A DNA stretch of 9,472 nucleotides, taken from positions 394-9,865 of the forward strand of contig DLOP01000068.1 in assembly GCA_002478505.1 (NCBI GenBank), read 5' to 3'. The stretch comes from Lachnospiraceae bacterium UBA7481. GTDB lineage: Bacteria; Bacillota; Clostridia; Lachnospirales; Lachnospiraceae. The notes beneath the pieces are model-generated. The model searched no databases, was not told the origin of the DNA, and worked only from the letters and a program-made list of their open reading frames with translations. The translations under genes and the position numbers were made by a program. The first letter of the stretch is position 1; every line of letters starts with the position of its first letter. This document shows positions 6,462 to 9,472 of this stretch, in pieces.

Positions 6462-7583
6462 TTACCGTTTCGGCAGATCCAAACTGTTCTCGATTTCATT
6501 AAAATCCGCAAAAGAAAATTTCTCAGATGTTTCAAACAGGACGCTCTTTGCCATCTGGAAGCAGTCTATGATCTTCGGAGAGAAGACGCCGCACTCGCCA
6601 TCCAGAATCATCTGGAATGCAGTATCCGTCGCATAAGGCGTCTTATATACCCTCATACTGATCAACGCATCAAAAACGTCTGCAATTGATACCACCTGCG
6701 CCCAGATCGGGATCTCTTCACCTTTCTTTCTGTCAGGATACCCGTTTCCGTCATATCTTTCATGGTGATAACGGCAGATATCATAGCAGTAACGGTAAAA
6801 CTCACTATCCTCCTGCTTAAATCTCTCCAAAATCTCACAGCCATAGATCGTATGTTTCTTCATTTCATCAAATTCATCCTTGGTAAGCTTTGCAGGCTTT
6901 AATAAAATACTGTCCGGAATAGCGATCTTACCAATATCATGAAGTGCAGAAGCATTGACGATCAGGTCGATCTGCTCCTTTGACAAATCATATTCCGGAT
7001 AAAACTTCTTCAAATATGTCAGGAAGATACGCGTAAAAAACTTTACCCGCTTAATATGCTCACCGGATTCCAGACTACGGAACTCAACCACGGAACTTAA
7101 AGCATTTACCAGGAACTCATTACTTTTTTCCAGCTTCTCCTTGCTCTCCATCAGCTCTTTGGTACGTTTCTTCAGCTTTTTCTCCAAATTAAAGCGATTT
7201 TCAAAAAGCTCCAGAATATTTAATGTACGGCGTCTGATGACCCTTGCATTAAACGGCTTATATATAATATCCGATGCGCCGTACTCATATGCCTTCTCAT
7301 CTGTCTGAGCAGTGGCTTCGCCGGTGATCATGATAACAGGAATCGTCTCCATATAACCTTGGAAATCCATAAAATCCAAAACTTCAAGACCCGTCTTGCC
7401 GGGCATCACCAGATCAAGAAACAGTAACGAGATCTTATCCGACTGTTCTTTCAGTATTTGAATGGTCTGATCTCCGTCCTCCGCTTCCAGTATATTGAAG
7501 TCATCTTCAAATATCTGTCTCAGCAATATACGGTTAAGCTCAGCGTCATCTGCAATCAATAAAGTCTTTTTTTCAGTATTCAT
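6462..7583 (-). CDS. Response regulator with receiver and HD-GYP phosphodiesterase domains
   Basis: A complete 373-residue cytoplasmic protein. Residues 1-125 are a receiver domain with the acidic pocket D12/D13, phosphoacceptor D57 (LFLDLVMPG), T87 and K109 (YKP). A Lys/Glu-rich helical, probably coiled-coil, linker spans about 128-158. An HD-GYP domain occupies about 160-350: GEHIKRV, HDIGKIAIPD (H215/D216), MKKH (H244), HHERYDGNGYP (273-283) and SIADVFDAL. The HD pair and the GYP motif are both intact, so hydrolysis of cyclic di-GMP, or possibly a related cyclic dinucleotide, is expected from the family, with phosphorylation at D57 controlling activity. There is no DNA-binding domain. The gene lies 131 bases after the hybrid kinase, in the same direction, with its own likely promoter. 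The kinase is the natural candidate partner, though the kinase's H-box change makes direct phosphotransfer from HisKA doubtful; its HPt could serve instead. Confidence 0.93.
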   Translation of the reverse strand: MNTEKKTLLIADDAELNRILLRQIFEDDFNILEAEDGDQTIQILKEQSDKISLLFLDLVMPGKTGLEVLDFMDFQGYMETIPVIMITGEATAQTDEKAYEYGASDIIYKPFNARVIRRRTLNILELFENRFNLEKKLKKRTKELMESKEKLEKSNEFLVNALSSVVEFRSLESGEHIKRVKFFTRIFLTYLKKFYPEYDLSKEQIDLIVNASALHDIGKIAIPDSILLKPAKLTKDEFDEMKKHTIYGCEILERFKQEDSEFYRYCYDICRYHHERYDGNGYPDRKKGEEIPIWAQVVSIADVFDALISMRVYKTPYATDTAFQMILDGECGVFSPKIIDCFQMAKSVLFETSEKFSFADFNEIENSLDLPKR

Positions 7584-7595
7584 GTTTCTTCACTA

Positions 7596-7601
7596 CTCCT
7601 T
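7596..7601 (-). promoter_or_regulatory. Ribosome binding site of the HD-GYP gene
   Basis: AAGGAG on the minus strand, 12 bases before ATG 7581-7583. The spacing is slightly long but no better start exists. Confidence 0.6.
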
Positions 7602-7643
7602 AAAAAAATCTTTTCTTTTTCTATTACGATTTTTCATACCTGT

Positions 7644-7673
7644 ATCATACCTTTACTTCAGGGTAGAAATCAA
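7644..7673 (-). promoter_or_regulatory. Likely sigma-A-type promoter of the HD-GYP gene
   Basis: On the minus strand TTGATT (7668-7673) and TATGAT (7644-7649, five of six to consensus) are separated by 18 bases. Transcription would start near 7637 and give a leader of about 54 bases. The response regulator may therefore be expressed apart from the kinase as well as with it; no clear terminator follows the kinase gene. Confidence 0.5.
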
Positions 7674-7686
7674 GTATTTTTTCAAA

Positions 7687-7704
7687 TTTTTTGCATTTTT
7701 TGCA
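7687..7704. repeat. Tandem 9-base repeat upstream of the HD-GYP promoter
   Basis: TTTTTTGCA occurs twice back to back (plus strand). On the minus strand this is an A-rich tract (TGCAAAAAA twice) starting 14 bases beyond the -35 hexamer, a position where it could act as an UP-like element or cause DNA bending. A chance low-complexity match is also possible. Confidence 0.4.
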
Positions 7705-7714
7705 TTATATTACC

Positions 7715-9472
7715 TCAATCCAAAATTATGGCAATTTCTTCCAATACCTCCTCATACATTGCAAGCAGCGCATCAAAATTTTCCCGGATCGTAACGGGAT
7801 CCTTCGTTTTTGCTGCTGTCTCATGTCTCTCCGCCAGTTCGGAAAGTGACTTCGCCCCGATAGTCAATGCGGTACTCTTTAAAGAATGTGTCAAAATGGC
7901 ATAATTCTTCCAATCGTTCTTTGCAAAATATCCTTTTAGACCGTTGCGATACCGGTCTCGCTGCTTCCGGAAAGTATCTAAGATAACACCGTACATTTCC
8001 TCATTGCCGCTGCAATAGATCAATCCGGCTTTCCGGTCGATCTGACTGCTTTCATGTTCCGTATTCTTATCCTCAGATTTCCCAGCATCTGTCTGCTTCG
8101 GCATAACCTTTGCCGTGGAGCGGACTTTTTCCTTGGAAATATATGCCCGCAGGATCTTTTCCAGCTGTTCCGCCAAAAACGGTTTTGTAAGGCAGTCGTC
8201 AAAGCCCTGTGCAAGATAATCTTCCGGCGTATCGGCTGTCAACATGATCACCGGCGTATCTATATCCGCCTGTTCGCGCAGAAGATGAAGCGTCTCAATG
8301 CCGTCCATATCCGGCATGATATGATCCAAAAAGATCAAATCATATTTTTTAACGCGGCAGAATTCCAATGCCTCCTGACCATTCATGGCAGCGTCAATCC
8401 CTATTCCCGTATCCTTCAAAAGCTCTTTGATGACCTGATGGTTCATTTCATTGTCATCTACTGTCAGGATGCATGCGTCCGGCGCGGTAAATGTTTCCCT
8501 GTAACGCTTCGACTTCTTCATCCTCCTTAAAAATGCCCTGTCAAAATTGCCGATAGGATGATGATCCATGATCTGCTGTGGAATACGGATCGTAAATGTG
8601 GTGCCTGTTCCATAGACGCTCTCCACACTGATCTCACCACCCATCATATCTACCAGTTTCTTTGTGATATTCAGTCCAAGCCCTGTTCCCTCTACCGTGT
8701 AATTCTTCTCCTGGTCCAATCTGACAAAGCTGTCAAACAGCTTATCCATATCTTCCGTCTTGATCCCGATGCCGGTATCTTCTACGGATATCTCAAGCAT
8801 CAATACTTCCGTATCTTCCGTTTTTTCCTGACCATCCGATACGGCATTATCAACTACCGCACCCCCTGCCGTCAGCTTTACATATCCCTGATCCGTATAT
8901 TTAACGGCATTCGTCAAAAGATTGGAAATGATCTGCTTCATCCTGATAAGATCGCCGCATAAAGAGCGCGGCAGGTCTTTATCCACATCCAGCTGGATTT
9001 CCAGACCTTTTTTTTCTGCACGGTAACTTAGCAGATGAATCATATCATTTAATGCCTCATCCAGCCGGTATGATTCCTTTGCAATGGACATCCTGCCTGA
9101 TTCAATCGTGGAAAAATCCAGCACATTATTGACCAGAGTCAGCAGCCTTTGTCCGGCATTTTGGATATTGTATGCGTATTCTTCGATCCGGTCATTGATA
9201 TCCTCTCTTAAGATCATCTCATCCATACCAATGATTGCATTGACAGGCATACGTATCTCCTGGGACATATTGGCCAGAAATTCGTTCTTTGCCTCAATCC
9301 GCATATCTTCCAATTCCCTATTATGCTTCAGGATATTGATAAAATTTAATATCGTCCATATGATCGTCATAAATGTATATGTCAGCACGATGATCAGATA
9401 GACCTTAAATGAAGTATATTCCCATCGGTGCGCCTCCTTGATCAGCAGATAATCCTTCTGCTGAAGCGCCTC
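7715..9472 (-). CDS. Hybrid sensor histidine kinase (HisKA-HATPase-REC-HPt) with Gln in place of the H-box His; N-terminus outside the window
   Basis: The frame is open to the right edge, giving 585 codons; numbers count from that edge. The GTG at 9386-9388 falls inside a membrane segment and is unlikely to be the true start. A membrane helix (about 22-48) ends the missing sensor region. The HisKA H-box reads FLANMSQEIRMPVNAI; Q71 (codon CAG, 9260-9262) sits where the phosphorylated His normally is. The HATPase keeps the N box (NLLTNAVKYT), G1 (EDTGIGI), F box (LFDSFVRL) and G2 (GTGLGLNI). A receiver follows with D339/D340, phosphoacceptor D383 (FLDHIMPDMDG), T412 and K430. A linker of about 35 residues leads to an HPt domain with H529 (THSLKSTALTIGA). 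Normal phosphorelay would run His-Asp-His to a response regulator such as the adjacent HD-GYP protein; here the first step looks blocked unless another kinase feeds the receiver. The ligand cannot be told, since the sensor domain lies outside. Confidence 0.92.
   Translation of the reverse strand, partial: EALQQKDYLLIKEAHRWEYTSFKVYLIIVLTYTFMTIIWTILNFINILKHNRELEDMRIEAKNEFLANMSQEIRMPVNAIIGMDEMILREDINDRIEEYAYNIQNAGQRLLTLVNNVLDFSTIESGRMSIAKESYRLDEALNDMIHLLSYRAEKKGLEIQLDVDKDLPRSLCGDLIRMKQIISNLLTNAVKYTDQGYVKLTAGGAVVDNAVSDGQEKTEDTEVLMLEISVEDTGIGIKTEDMDKLFDSFVRLDQEKNYTVEGTGLGLNITKKLVDMMGGEISVESVYGTGTTFTIRIPQQIMDHHPIGNFDRAFLRRMKKSKRYRETFTAPDACILTVDDNEMNHQVIKELLKDTGIGIDAAMNGQEALEFCRVKKYDLIFLDHIMPDMDGIETLHLLREQADIDTPVIMLTADTPEDYLAQGFDDCLTKPFLAEQLEKILRAYISKEKVRSTAKVMPKQTDAGKSEDKNTEHESSQIDRKAGLIYCSGNEEMYGVILDTFRKQRDRYRNGLKGYFAKNDWKNYAILTHSLKSTALTIGAKSLSELAERHETAAKTKDPVTIRENFDALLAMYEEVLEEIAIILD

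Noticed and set aside
8054..8530. Plus-strand open frame of 158 codons
   Set aside because: It is antisense to the receiver and linker region of the hybrid kinase and shows no recognisable domain.
9386..9388. GTG as start of the hybrid kinase
   Set aside because: The frame stays open another 28 codons to the window edge and this GTG falls inside the membrane helix; the gene is simply cut by the window.

Overview
This window comes from a moderately AT-rich genome. Every supported gene lies on the minus strand, so the text below reads from high to low coordinates. Strong AAGGAGG-type ribosome binding sites, a DUF4474 protein, an Asp/Asn/Ser-rich linker and hybrid kinase/HD-GYP signalling together suggest an anaerobic Firmicute of the Clostridia, probably a gut Lachnospiraceae. 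That assignment is inference from family knowledge; no 16S or other marker gene is present.

Right part (9472 to 6462), a signalling pair. The C-terminal part of a membrane-anchored hybrid sensor kinase (HisKA-HATPase-REC-HPt) enters from the right edge. Next, behind its own likely promoter, is a response regulator with a receiver domain and an HD-GYP phosphodiesterase domain. The kinase has Gln instead of His at the normal autophosphorylation site (codon 9260-9262), while its ATP-binding boxes, receiver Asp and HPt His are all kept. The response regulator is followed by an intrinsic terminator (6363-6399). Next to it is a small set of nested inverted repeats (6299-6355) that no gene explains.

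Middle part (6246 to 4302), a probable two-gene operon. A DUF4474 protein with an N-terminal membrane segment is followed 61 bases later by a calcineurin-like metallophosphoesterase carrying an unusual cysteine cluster.

Left part (4301 to 1), a secreted-protease locus. An AT-rich promoter region precedes a 1099-residue secreted subtilisin-family (S8) peptidase. Its order is signal peptide, acidic repeats, two CBM2-like beta-sandwich domains, linker, prodomain, catalytic domain with a full Asp-His-Asn-Ser set, and two C-terminal beta-type regions. It is followed 71 bases later by a GTG-start gene for a single-pass membrane protein of unknown family, which runs off the left edge. The two are probably co-transcribed.

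No tRNA, rRNA, CRISPR array, insertion sequence, phage gene or origin was seen. The most notable points are the His-to-Gln change in the kinase, the CBM2-like domains placed ahead of the protease prodomain, and the unexplained structured intergenic element.
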